Below are positions 1 through 8,402 of a DNA stretch of 14,962 bases, one piece after another. The translations under genes were made by a program, and so were the position numbers. Below the pieces are notes generated by a model, which saw nothing but the letters and a program-made list of their open reading frames with translations, was not told the DNA's origin and ran no database searches. Position 1 is the stretch's first letter. Each line of letters starts with the position of its first letter. Source of the stretch: Conidiobolus incongruus B7586 (Eukaryota > Entomophthoromycota > Entomophthoromycetes > Entomophthorales > Conidiobolaceae); NCBI GenBank assembly GCA_000697335.1, contig JNEM01014354.1, positions 1 to 14,962 on the forward strand. The letters run 5' to 3'.

Positions 1-1122
1 TTTTTCATAATCAAAAAGTAATTAACTATTTAAATGAATATATATAAAATTAATAAAAAATTATCTTAAAATTATATATATATAAATAATAAATTCTTTT
101 TATTTAAAAATAATCTTTAAAAATATTTAATTTATATTTTAATAAAATTTAAATATTAATTATCAAAATTATTCTATTATAATATTAATACAACTTTATC
201 ATAAATTTTACAAAATCTCTTGAAATACTAATAACTATTAAGGATAATAATTTACTAAAATCAATTATTTATGATTAGGTAAAATATATTAATATTAAAA
301 AAATTAAGTTAAATTTATAAATATCTAAAAAAATAATTTTATTAATGATAATTTTAATTATTATAAAATAGAAAAATACTTTAAAAGATATATTTTTATT
401 TAATTTATAAAATGATTTGAATAATGTTTTAAGATTGAAAAATAAAAATATAAAATAAATAACTTATAAATTAAATAAAACTTAATAAAGAACTAGATTA
501 GCAACCACTCAAAGGTAATTAAGCTATAACCAAAGATTATATATTTTATAATAATTTATAATAATTAATAAATTAAAATTATTTTGCTTTATTCTTTATT
601 AAAATACTAATTAAAATAATAAGTTAAACCGAAATAATATTTTTTGAAAATTCAAATAATTATGTTATAAATAAATAAATATTAATTATTATTCATTGTA
701 ATACTTATGTTATTTATATTTATTTCTTAAAATAATTAATGAATATTAATATTTATATATTATTTTTATTTAAATTTATTTTTATTTGATATTTTGAATA
801 TAATTTCAAATACTAACTATAAGATATAATAAATATAAAATATTTAAAATTAAAGTTATAAAAGATTTTGTAATTAAATAAAATTAAAAAAAGATACCAT
901 ATTTAATACTATCACTATATTATAATCTATATGATTATAATTGCTTTAGATAATCAAAAAATTATTATTTAATTTTAGAAATTTGTTAAGAATATGGCAA
1001 AAAGTTATTAATAATAAAAGTGGATATTGATTTTATATTATTTATTTATATTTTTTACTAATATATTAAAATATTTATTATTTTCTTAAAAATTCTGACT
1101 ATTTAAAATTTGGAGTAATAAT
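1..1122 (+). mobile_element. Old mariner copy M1, start cut by window edge
   Basis: This is a decayed mariner-family DNA transposon, recognised by base-level alignment with M3 (8617-9816) along nearly its whole length. Matching landmarks are the AT-rich start (1-26 versus about 8631-8655), the segment at 489-560 that pairs with the AKA..ARVAIAK region of the transposase, the run at 925-950 that pairs with the third catalytic Asp region, and the terminal GGAGTAATAAT near 1112-1122. It is much more diverged from M2 and M3 than they are from each other, so it is an older insertion or another subfamily. About 80 bases are missing around 955-990 relative to M3. At 995-997 it keeps TGG where M2 and M3 both carry TAG, which shows the direction of decay. 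The first bases of the element probably lie just outside the window. Confidence 0.75.
60..1030 (+). pseudogene. Mariner transposase remnant (M1)
   Basis: This is the transposase region of M1, placed by alignment to the better preserved copies M2 and M3. No usable reading frame remains; it is full of TAA and TAG. Short protein-like stretches survive, such as RTRLATTQ near 490-515, which lines up with KARVAIAK in M3. The catalytic region that reads as a D34D triad in M2 is mostly unreadable here. Limits are approximate because no start codon is recognisable. It cannot encode a working enzyme. Confidence 0.6.
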
Positions 1123-1399
1123 ATATAATTCAAAATCAAAAAATGATATAGGACAACTTAAAGGCATTTAAATTTTGATTATCAATCATATCTATTGATC
1201 AATTATGGATGAATATCATCAATTAATATGGTTGATTCAATCTAATTTATTACATATTTTATATTAAGTGATGCAAAACTTAACATATTATGTTAATTAT
1301 TAACAAGAATGATTCACCTAACAAACTCAATTTGATTGTTTTAAAATAATTATAATTTGATAATTGTTTGATATCGCTTGATATAATATTACTTATCTA
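1123..1399. other. AT-rich spacer, no gene seen
   Basis: No coding frame, RNA gene or transposon similarity was recognised between the end of M1 and repeat copy U1. The stretch is rich in ATCAAT/ATTGAT words (about 1178-1240), including the perfect 10-base palindrome ATTGATCAAT at 1194-1203. Such words are common by chance at this base composition, so no function is assigned. Confidence 0.4.
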
Positions 1400-1995
1400 C
1401 TACATTATAACATATGTCATAAGTTTGGCATATTAGAGAAATGCTCGTGAAATATAAAAAATTACAATCAAACTATTAATTTTAAAATTTGTAAGAGTGT
1501 ATGAGGTTAATGTTGATTATTGTCAAAATTTTCAAATGTTAATAATTTTAAATCACTACAATGCTATTAGCATCTAAATAAGTGATATTTCAATTGGATA
1601 ATTTCATAAATTAAAATATCAGAATGTAAATCATTAATTATTAGTGTTGATACTACTTAGGAAAGCCGTACTCAGACCAGAATTATGGAAAGGGGGTTAT
1701 CTGCGATATCTGACTATAAGAGGGATTGGAAAGAAGTTTTATTGAATATGTCCAATAGCAGGATGGATGAAGATCAGGCTGATCTAGTGTTGGATTGATT
1801 AAATTTCAGATTTTATAGAGTAAATTGGGTAAGGTGATTTTAGAGTTTCTGTGGTGGGTTGGCTGGACAGCAAATTAACGAGTGAAAAGAAAATAATTCT
1901 ACATGCGAGGGGAGAATGACTATTGCATCGAGTTGATGTAAAGGTACTTGATAAAGATAGAGGCTCCTGCCTTGTAATATATTTAATGTTAAACT
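1400..1995 (+). repeat. Repeat U, copy U1 (possible solo-LTR-like fossil)
   Basis: This is a diverged direct copy of U3 (about 4505-5065). The best shared part is 1665-1990 against 4735-5065: both start with GAAAGCCGT, share spaced blocks throughout, and have a matching block near the end (AAAGATAGAGGCTCCT against AAAGATGAGTCTCCT). Both have higher GC than their surroundings. On the minus strand each copy has a TATA-like box (TATAAA at 1812-1817) followed, 69 bases on, by AATAAA (1738-1743), with the same spacing in U3. A promoter box followed closely by a polyadenylation signal is what LTRs carry, so a solo LTR in minus orientation is one reading; clear terminal repeats were not found. The 1400-1545 part matches U3 only weakly (TATGTC[AG]TAAGTTT near 1413). 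Confidence 0.5.
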
Positions 1996-2029
1996 TTGAA
2001 ATCTAAATATTTATTTATAAATGAGTTGT

Positions 2030-2371
2030 ATTTCAAAAATGCCCATCCGTCTCGATTCAATAGTTAAGTCAATATTATCCTTTATTTAGAGTGGCTTTAT
2101 TAGTCCATAATCAAACAACTATCTTTAGTTCTCCTTATCAGAATTTATTCAAATCCTATATCATTCACTAAACAAACTAATTAAACCTAATTGTTACGAA
2201 AATAGAAGAATTATTATTTTTGATATTCTGCTACAACGTTTCAAGAGTAAGCAAACTTAAGACATACATTCCTGAAACCTTAAAGAGTTTGATTAATGAA
2301 TTGTTTTTATAAATCGTATTATGATTACTTTTCTAATGACAATCTTTATTCACAAATTATATTATAAAACA
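2030..2371 (-). repeat. Repeat U, copy U2: left arm of inverted repeat around the protease gene
   Basis: The reverse complement of 4505-4715 aligns with 2129-2371. In the best block, 2153-2185 against 4659-4691, I count two mismatches in 33 bases; a second block, 2221-2303 against 4549-4632, is about 80 percent identical. The match continues through AATTATATTATAAAA at about 2355-2369 and fades inside. From 2129 down to about 2030 only scattered matches to the GC-richer part of U3 remain. The arm ends roughly 270 bases upstream of the protease start codon, so it may lie in the gene's upstream control region. Whether it is a repeat remnant or a shared regulatory segment is open. Confidence 0.7.
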
Positions 2372-2555
2372 CAACAAAAGCACTTATCATCGTAAAGGAA
2401 TTGATGTTAAATTTAATTAAGAATCCACAAAAATTTAACAGTAATTAGATATTTGATTTACCAAATTACAAAACAAATTTTAAAAAATATTGCATTTTTA
2501 ACTGTGTACTGAATTTTATCAATTATATTCATGTCTTTGTAATAATGTTACTCAT

Positions 2556-2576
2556 TATATATATATATATATATAT
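2556..2576. repeat. (TA)n microsatellite upstream of protease
   Basis: This is an uninterrupted run of about ten TA units, ending 65 bases before the protease start codon. A similar run lies just downstream of the gene (3820-3836). Such runs are common in AT-rich spacers. It may contribute a nucleosome-poor promoter, but nothing in the sequence proves that. Confidence 0.9.
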
Positions 2577-2586
2577 TATTACCAAG

Positions 2587-2596
2587 TATATAAATA
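2587..2596 (+). promoter_or_regulatory. Probable TATA box of the protease gene
   Basis: TATATAAATA lies 46-55 bases before the ATG at 2642. If it is used, transcription would start about 25-35 bases on and leave a very short 5' leader. It is the best TATA match directly upstream, but the surrounding AT richness makes chance matches likely. Confidence 0.4.
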
Positions 2597-2641
2597 AAAA
2601 CAAAATAAAGAATTGATATTAAAAAAAACTCTTTAATTATT

Positions 2642-3775
2642 ATGCAATTAACTAATTTAATTATTTGTTCTTTAATCGCTTTAACCGAGGCCAAAGGTAA
2701 ACGCTATATTATCTCTTTCAAGAAAGAACTTGGATACAGTTTCAAATCTCATGTCAAATCTGTAACTAATCTTTTCAGTTTAATAAACACCAACAACAAA
2801 GTTTTATATGAATACGACCATGTGTTAACCGGTATGGCCGTAGTCTTGGATGATTTTACTTTGGAAATGGTAAAAGCTCTCCCTAATGTTGCCCTTGTTG
2901 AACCTGATGGTATTGCTAAGATTAGTGCCATTCAAAACGGAGCACCTTGGGGTTTGGCTCGTATTTCTCATAGAAATAAATTGGACAACTCCAATTATCA
3001 ACAGTATTTGTATGACCCCAATGCTGGAGCTGGTGTCACAGTTTATGTATTGGATACAGGTATTAATGTCAATCACGCTGATTTTGGTGGTAGAGCAAAA
3101 TGGGGTGCAAATTTCGTTCGAGGATCTCCCAATGTTGATGGCCATGGCCATGGTACTCATTGCGCTGGAACGGTTGGTTCTAACACTTATGGTGTTGCCA
3201 AGAAGGCTAATATTGTATCTGTCAAAGTGTTGGATGTAAATGGTGAAGGTCAATGGTCAACTATCATTGCCGGTTTCAATTGGGTAGTTCAAAATGCCAA
3301 AGGAACCAAGAACGTCATCTCTGCTAGCCTTGGAGGAGAGAAAAATGAATCTGTTGACCAAGCTTTGACTGATGCCGATGCTGCTGGTATTTTTGTTGCT
3401 GTAGCTGCCGGTAATGATAATCGTGATGCTTGCCTTGTTTCGCCTGCTTCTGCTGTCAACTCTTTCACCGTTGGTGCTACTGATATCAGTGATCAGAAAG
3501 CTTCCTTCTCTAACTGGGGACAATGTGTTGACATTCTTGCTCCAGGTGTTAATATATTATCCACTGGTATTGCTTCTAATACTGCTACTCAGTACATGTC
3601 TGGAACTTCCATGGCTGCCCCCCATGTTGCTGGTTTGGCAGCTACTTTACTTTCTCAAGGTGTCACTTTTGCTAACTTGAGGACTGCTTTGACTAACCTT
3701 GGAACCAAAAATGCTATATATGGGTTCAGGGAAGATACTAAGAATATTCTTGGGTTCAACGGCTATATAAATTGA
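2642..3775 (+). CDS. Secreted subtilisin-like serine protease (S8, proteinase K / cerevisin type)
   Basis: This is an intact, intronless 377-residue prepro-protease. Residues 1-17 look like a signal peptide with hydrophobic core LIICSLIAL. Residues 20-94 match the inhibitor I9 propeptide, which in this family folds the enzyme and blocks it until self-cleavage. The mature enzyme should begin near Ala96, because NGAPWGLARIS aligns with the proteinase K N-terminus; that gives about 282 residues, close to proteinase K's 279. The catalytic triad is Asp138 (VLDTG), His170 (GHGTHC) and Ser323 (SGTSMAAP), with oxyanion Asn258 (AAGN) and substrate-binding SLGG at 229-232. Pro268 and Asp297 fit the main calcium site. 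Cys174, Cys264 and Cys295 are at positions usual in fungal relatives. This is the first ATG after an in-frame stop at 2606-2608, with A at -3. GC is clearly higher than in the flanks and no damage is seen. The role is probably extracellular protein breakdown; the natural substrate is unknown. Confidence 0.95.
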   Translation: MQLTNLIICSLIALTEAKGKRYIISFKKELGYSFKSHVKSVTNLFSLINTNNKVLYEYDHVLTGMAVVLDDFTLEMVKALPNVALVEPDGIAKISAIQNGAPWGLARISHRNKLDNSNYQQYLYDPNAGAGVTVYVLDTGINVNHADFGGRAKWGANFVRGSPNVDGHGHGTHCAGTVGSNTYGVAKKANIVSVKVLDVNGEGQWSTIIAGFNWVVQNAKGTKNVISASLGGEKNESVDQALTDADAAGIFVAVAAGNDNRDACLVSPASAVNSFTVGATDISDQKASFSNWGQCVDILAPGVNILSTGIASNTATQYMSGTSMAAPHVAGLAATLLSQGVTFANLRTALTNLGTKNAIYGFREDTKNILGFNGYIN

Positions 3776-3794
3776 TCTTTTTTATTTTTCTTAT

Positions 3795-3800
3795 ATTAAA
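3795..3800 (+). terminator. Probable polyadenylation signal of the protease gene
   Basis: ATTAAA, a common variant of AATAAA, lies 20 bases after the TGA stop and is preceded by a T-rich stretch. Position and sequence fit 3' end formation for the protease transcript. The AT-rich setting makes a chance match possible. Confidence 0.4.
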
Positions 3801-3819
3801 GAGGATATATCGAATGCTA

Positions 3820-3836
3820 AATATATATATATATAT
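3820..3836. repeat. (AT)n microsatellite downstream of protease
   Basis: This is a run of about eight AT units some 45 bases after the protease stop codon. With the run at 2556-2576 it brackets the gene closely on both sides. Confidence 0.9.
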
Positions 3837-3869
3837 CACTCCTAAAATATTTTAATTTAATGACTTGAA

Positions 3870-4380
3870 TTAATCATACAAACCTGTCACGTGCGCAGCA
3901 ATGCTTACGAGAGTCATAATAGTCAGATCACTGACCCCTTGGGTGGATACCACATTCAGGACAATCCGGATGAGCTGAGGCGCATACATGACTAGATGAG
4001 TAGCAAGCATGGCGCGTAGAGTTGGTGAGTATGTTAAAATTTGCGGGTCAACAGTAATTAGTTGACTTGTATTCATCATAACTAAGGAATTTAAATAAAA
4101 TGGATGTAAATCACTAGAAGATGAATTAGGTTGATAATAGTAGTTTTATTGAGGTTTTAAGGTAGACACATAGCTGGTAGGCCAAGATTTGGAGGATCGT
4201 CTACCTAAGAACTATTCTTCTTTCTATAAGTGCGCATATGTACCCATTCTCGTGGGACTGGAAGTGTTTCTCTCACGGAGGGTATGATTGCCAATATACC
4301 GCATCAACCAGTTTTAGAGACTGATTTTCACCAGTCTTGGGCGGTTCAACCAGTTGCCAAGTTGATAACCTTGACAATGG
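3870..4380. other. GC-richer stretch, possible remnant of an unrecognised gene
   Basis: Between the protease and repeat U3 the base composition rises to near that of the protease gene, at about 3880-4075 and 4160-4380, then falls to the AT-rich background. Several frames are partly open and none can be chosen. On the minus strand 4079-3870 is open for 69 codons from an ATG; another minus frame reads cysteine-rich words such as AHPDCPECG and KHCC but has a stop. On the plus strand 3857-3989 reads NSQITDPLGGYHIQDNPDEL, and 4230-4481 is open for 83 codons from a GTG. None resembles a family I know. It could be a broken gene, an exon set with introns I cannot place, or unique spacer. Repeat U3 lies just to its right, as U2 lies upstream of the protease. 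Confidence 0.35.
4160..4206. other. Small foldback, 8-base perfect stem
   Basis: AGGTAGAC at 4160-4167 is the exact reverse complement of GTCTACCT at 4199-4206, leaving a 31-base loop that contains TAGCTGGTAGG. It could form a weak hairpin or mark the ends of a very small element. No target-site duplication or second copy was seen in the window, so it may be chance. Confidence 0.3.
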
Positions 4381-4504
4381 TATTTAATATCTTAATATCA
4401 AGTTATAAATCATTGTCAAATTGTGAACTACAACACTGTATGTATAGTTTGAAATACATTAGTTACATCAAACCATATTAATTTTCGAATTAATAATAGT
4501 GATG

Positions 4505-5065
4505 TATTTTATAATATAATTAGTAAATAAAGATCGTTTTTAGAAATTCAATTCATTAATTCTGCTCTTTAATGTTTTTGGACTGTATGTCGTAAGTTTA
4601 CTTCCTGTTGAAATGTTGTAGCAGAATATTCAAGAGTCCTTTCTATCTTCTTTCATGATTTAAATAGTTTGTTTAGTGAATGATTTAGGATTTGGTCAAA
4701 TTCTAATATAAGGAGGAAATGATATTAACACGAGTTGAGAAAGCCGTGTTCGAGTTAATTCAAATACGAGAGAGGGAGATCTGGAAAACTACAGGTAACT
4801 GTTAGGGAGAGAGGGAGTTTATTGATTTAAGGCAGATAGCTGGAAGGACTCAGATGGAGCTCGTCGTGTCCAAGATAGATCTAATTCCAGGTTTTATATA
4901 GAGTGAATAGAGTAAGGGGATTTGTAGAGTTTTCTGGTGGCTTGTATCATCATCCAATTAAAGGATAGAGCTGAAGTGGCTGATCATGTGAGTGGAAATA
5001 ACACTTATATTCAATTGATATGATCATATTAACTAAAAGATGAGTCTCCTAACTCTTGAAGTTAT
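4505..5065 (+). repeat. Repeat U, copy U3: right arm of inverted repeat plus GC-richer part
   Basis: This is the best preserved copy. The part at 4505-4715 is the inverted partner of U2 (2129-2371) and 4735-5065 is a diverged direct copy of U1 (1665-1990). On the minus strand it carries TATATAAAAC (4891-4900) and AATAAA 69 bases on (4818-4823), an arrangement kept at identical spacing in U1. No open frame spans it. It may be a solo-LTR-like fossil in minus orientation together with its flank, or a duplicated gene-upstream region that points towards the possible gene remnant at 3870-4380. Boundaries are estimates from where the alignments fade. Confidence 0.55.
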
Positions 5066-5523
5066 TCAACTATTTTCAATTAATATTAAAGGATTATATT
5101 TTTTAATCAATCAGCTTACTTAAGTGAATTAATATATATTTATGCTCCTATAGTCAAATAATTGAAATCTCAGTGACTTGCCAGCTGATCAAATATTCCT
5201 CTTTTATTATTAATAGACTGATCCAAGCTCTGATGATATACTTGCTTTATCAAATTTCTTCTCTCACTTTTTCTGAGTATTTAGATATTATATTATTTAT
5301 TATATTAACAAATCTGAATGAAATTATATATTCATTATCAATTTGAAAATACTTTAAATATAATATAATTGTGAAATATTATTATCACTAAAGAATGATA
5401 TATTTATTGGTAGATTACTTATTTAGGGTTATTTTTTTAATCAAATATTTTTTTAAAAAATATATAAATAAAAAAGATAGGTTAATAATATATATAATAT
5501 CATAAGTTATGAATTTTAAAAAT
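5066..5523. other. AT-rich spacer, no gene seen
   Basis: No coding frame or repeat copy could be supported between U3 and the Tc1 fragment T2. Composition falls from moderate at about 5160-5270 to the extreme AT level of the transposon region after 5280. This marks the right edge of the gene island. Confidence 0.5.
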
Positions 5524-5852
5524 ATATTGCATAACAAAAATAAGTGATAAAATCAAAATTTTATATATTTTTATTAATATTAAAATTAATTCTTTATCAA
5601 ATTATCTTAATTTATATTATAAGTATAAGGTATAAGATTTGATAATAATAAAATATATAAAAATACTTAGTAAACTATTTGTTAAAAAAACCCTTAATAA
5701 TTAATAAAGATAAATTATAAAATTATTGGTTTTTCAGAAAATGAAGTATATATAATAACATACAATCAAAACTTTTATTCAATTATATATATTATTTTAT
5801 TGATATTTTAATTTTTTATTAATATTATTAAATTTTAATCTTATTTAAAAAA
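5524..5852 (+). mobile_element. Left-end fragment of a Tc1-like element (T2)
   Basis: This aligns with the left 350 bases of T1 (7046-7400). The outer terminal motif (ACAAAAATAAGTGATAAAAT near 5532) matches T1's outer motif at 7054. About 180 bases on, the inner motif (AAGATAAATTATAAAATTAT near 5708) matches T1's inner motif at 7234. The match continues beyond the terminal repeat into T1's unique 5' region and stops at the mariner M2 end. Because it includes sequence found only at T1's left end, it is a left end and not a stray right repeat. The rest of this copy is not found beyond M2 or M3. Confidence 0.6.
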
Positions 5853-7045
5853 TTATTACTCTGTATTTTTAATAATGGGAATTTATTGCAATTAAAAATA
5901 AATAAACATTTGAATATATGATATATAAAAATATATATATAATATAAATTTAAAAGTTTCCTTTATTATTAATAACTTTTTGCTATACTTTTAGCAAACT
6001 TCTAACACCTAAAAAATAGTTCTTTTTATTAAAGACTGAAATTTAATGTTTCACAAACTAATTAAATTTTCCTGCAAAAATTTTCTTTCCTGTAAGCTAG
6101 TTTTTTAATTGCCCAAAGCAATTATAATCACATAGGTTATAATCAGGCAAATATACTGGATGTGGTAGTTCTTTCCAGTTATTTTTAATTAGAAAGTTTT
6201 TTACAGCTTAAAATTTATGTATTTTGCAATTATCATGTAAAATAATAGGTTTTCTCAAATTATATTGAGAACACCAATTAGAAATACTTTTATTTAAAAA
6301 AGCAATATAAAGTTTACTATTAATTGATTTTCCTTTAGGAACTAAATAAAAATAGCATATAACATTATAATCTATTATAATAATTAACATTTGCTTATTA
6401 ACAAAATGCTTATTTAAAGGGATTTGTAGAGGGGGTTGATTTAGCTTAATCCAGAATCTTGATTTGTGTTTTAATAAAGGATTATATATAGGGATCTAAG
6501 ATTCATCAATTGTAATTATTTGCTGTAAGAGTCTAGGCTTCTGGTAATATTTCAATAAGTTTTGTTTAGCAATAGCTACTTTAGCTTTTTTTTAAGCTTT
6601 AGTTAAATTATAAGGTGTTTATTTTGCATTTTTATTTATTAATTTTAGTTTAAACATTAAAATATATAAAATACTTATAAGACTAATATTAAAGTACTTA
6701 GATAATTCTCTAGCTGAAATAAAAAGGTGCTTTTTAATATATTTTTTAACTCTATTTATAATTGAAAGAGTGATAGTTGAAGTTGGTTTTCTAGATTTTA
6801 GCAGGTTTTGAATAGTTTCTCTCTTAGCCTTAAAGTAATTTAGCTAGCAATAAATTGTTAATTTAGATAATACTTTATTACCAAAAGCTGCTTGTAATTT
6901 TTAAATAATATTAGAGGGTTTATAGTTAAGTTTTATTAATACCAAAATAAAAAACTTTTGATGATCACTATTTGGTTTAAGCATAATTAAATTAAACAAC
7001 CAATTTTAAAAAGTTAATTTTTTAATAAAAAAAAATAATATATAC
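5853..7045 (-). mobile_element. Mariner element M2, left arm of palindrome
   Basis: This mariner-family transposon of about 1.19 kb lies on the minus strand. Its inverted partner M3 (8617-9816) matches it from end to end at roughly 90 percent by eye, with most differences being transitions that exchange CA for TA or TG for TA. The transposase-end terminus is ATTATTACTCTG at 5852-5863; the other end runs into a TA-rich tract that touches the Tc1 element T1. The two termini share only weak inverted similarity, as expected after heavy mutation, so exact ends are uncertain by a few bases. Like M3 it has no indels of note but many stops. Confidence 0.85.
5950..6984 (-). pseudogene. Mariner (D34D) transposase, full-length frame with stops (M2)
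   Basis: The frame from ATG (6984-6982) to TAA (5952-5950) is exactly 345 codons, the usual mariner length, with no frameshift and about ten in-frame TAA/TAG stops. A cut-and-paste transposase is indicated by an N-terminal helix-turn-helix-like region and a DDE domain. The three acidic residues are all present: Asp160 in TIDES (6505-6507), Asp251 in LHDN (6232-6234) and Asp286 in LCDYNCF (6127-6129). The 34-residue gap between the last two defines D34D mariners, and LPHPVY..DYNLCDYNCF matches the family hallmark. The stops sit where CAA, CAG or TGG is expected; for example the codon after DES is TAG where the family usually has Trp. It cannot make full-length protein as it stands. Confidence 0.9.
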
Positions 7046-7046
7046 A

Positions 7047-7260
7047 CTAACCTACAAAAGTAAGTTATAAAATCAAAAATATATATATTTTAATTAATAA
7101 CTAAAACAATTGTATATATTAGATTACTTGAAACTATAATATATAATTAAGGTATATTATTTAATAATAGATAAATATATTTAGATATATTTAGTAAACT
7201 ATTAACAAAAATATTAACCTTTAATATTTAACCAAGGTGAGTTATAAATTTGTAGGTTTT
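7047..7260 (+). repeat. T1 left terminal inverted repeat
   Basis: This pairs with 8403-8615. The outer 33 bases and inner 30 bases are nearly identical between arms, while the 150 bases between have drifted. That is what selection or copying of two binding sites per arm would leave. The same outer and inner motifs recur, more decayed, in T2 at about 5527-5560 and 5705-5735. Confidence 0.85.
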
Positions 7261-7421
7261 TGAGATAAGGGGATATATTTAACAATATATAACCATATCT
7301 TTTTTCTCTCTTTGCTATTATTTTATATAATATTTTACAGATATACTAAATTTTTTTTATTAGTATCATTATACCTAAATCCCTCTCTAAAAAAATCTAC
7401 TTGCACATTAATTAACTTTAT

Positions 7422-8387
7422 AAAAAAAGTAAATCAACTCATGATATTGCTAGAATTACTAGTGTTAGCTAGTTTACTATAGCTAAAGCTGTTAAGAATA
7501 GCAATAAAAAAACATTTAAACTTAAACTTAAGTGTGCTAAAATTATAGATGAATATGATAAGAAGTATATTTGTAGGTTGGTTAATACAGGCAAGTATAA
7601 TACTGCTATAGAAATACAACAGGAACTATAAAACTATACAGGAATATTAGTTAGCATTGATACTATTATATGTGTTTTATGTTAGCATAGATACCACTTA
7701 CACTTTAAGAAAAAACACCCCCAATTAAAGAAATCCTACTATAAAGCTAGGTAGGAGTTTGAATGTTGCTACTAATGTTGAATTGAAACTAATTAGAGTA
7801 AGGTTATTTAATCTAATGAAACAAAAATATATTTTAGTGGATGTGATAAAAAAGTTAAATGCTTCAGAAAAGATGTAGAACTACTTTATAACCATCATGT
7901 TAATTTTACCTAAAAGTATAGTGGTGGGTTAATTATTGTTTAGGGATGTATATTGTCTTTATGTATAAGGTATCTTTTTAAAGTTAATAAGGGAATTAAT
8001 GCTGAGATGTACTAAAGTATTTTGAACAATGAATTGAAAAAAACCATTGAATGGTATGGGTTAAACAAATTTAATGTTATTTTCCAGCAAGATAATGCCT
8101 CTTGTTATATTATAGCTTCTACTACCAAATAGCTTAAAAATAACAAGATAACAGTTATAAAGTGGCTTCCTCAATCTCCTAACTTTAATCTAATTAAACA
8201 CCTTTAGGATTAGTTAAAAAAAGTTATTAAAGCTTTCCCCCCAGTAAAAAATTTAGATTAACTTTAGGAATATGTTTAAGAAGTATAGAACAAGATTAAC
8301 CCTTTTTAGTGTAAGAAGTTAGTTGATTCTATACCCCACAAATTTAAAGAAGTTAGAAAAGCTAAAGGTAGATACACTAAGTTTTAA
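7422..8387 (+). pseudogene. Tc1 (D34E) transposase with many in-frame stops (T1)
   Basis: One frame of 322 codons runs from 7422 to the final TAA at 8385-8387 without a frameshift but with close to twenty stops. Similarity to Tc1 transposases includes the N-terminal paired-like DNA-binding region (7428-7700), the region ahead of GC(I) near 7945, FQQDNAS at 8082-8102, LPQSPNFN at 8166-8189 and a C-terminal KAKGRYTKF as in Tc1. Of the catalytic residues, the first Asp reads Asn (AAT at 7815-7817), the second is kept (GAT, 8091-8093) and the final Glu reads Lys (AAA, 8196-8198). The spacing of 34 residues between the last two is exact for Tc1. Both losses, and stops such as TAG for Trp in HLWD (8205-8207), fit G-to-A change at TG. 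The original start codon is lost. Confidence 0.88.
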
Positions 8388-8402
8388 TTTTTTTTTATCA
8401 CC

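Noticed and set aside
2749-3680. Open frames of 60 to 142 codons overlapping the protease gene on both strands
   Set aside because: They lie inside the well-supported protease frame, show no family features, and are shadow frames of a GC-richer coding region.
4160-4206. Miniature inverted-repeat transposon
   Set aside because: It is too small, with only 8-base stems, no target duplication and no second copy; kept only as a possible hairpin.
4335-4365. tRNA-like T-loop motif GGTTCAACC
   Set aside because: No matching A box, acceptor stem or anticodon arm could be arranged around it.
5420-5480. Additional mariner end resembling the M3 start
   Set aside because: The similarity is a run of A and T with few informative positions and could easily be chance.
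6208-6390. 60-codon open frame on the minus strand
   Set aside because: It is a stop-to-stop piece of the M2 mariner transposase, not a separate gene.
7434-7619. 61-codon open frame on the minus strand
   Set aside because: It is antisense to the N-terminal part of the T1 transposase, which explains this segment on the plus strand.
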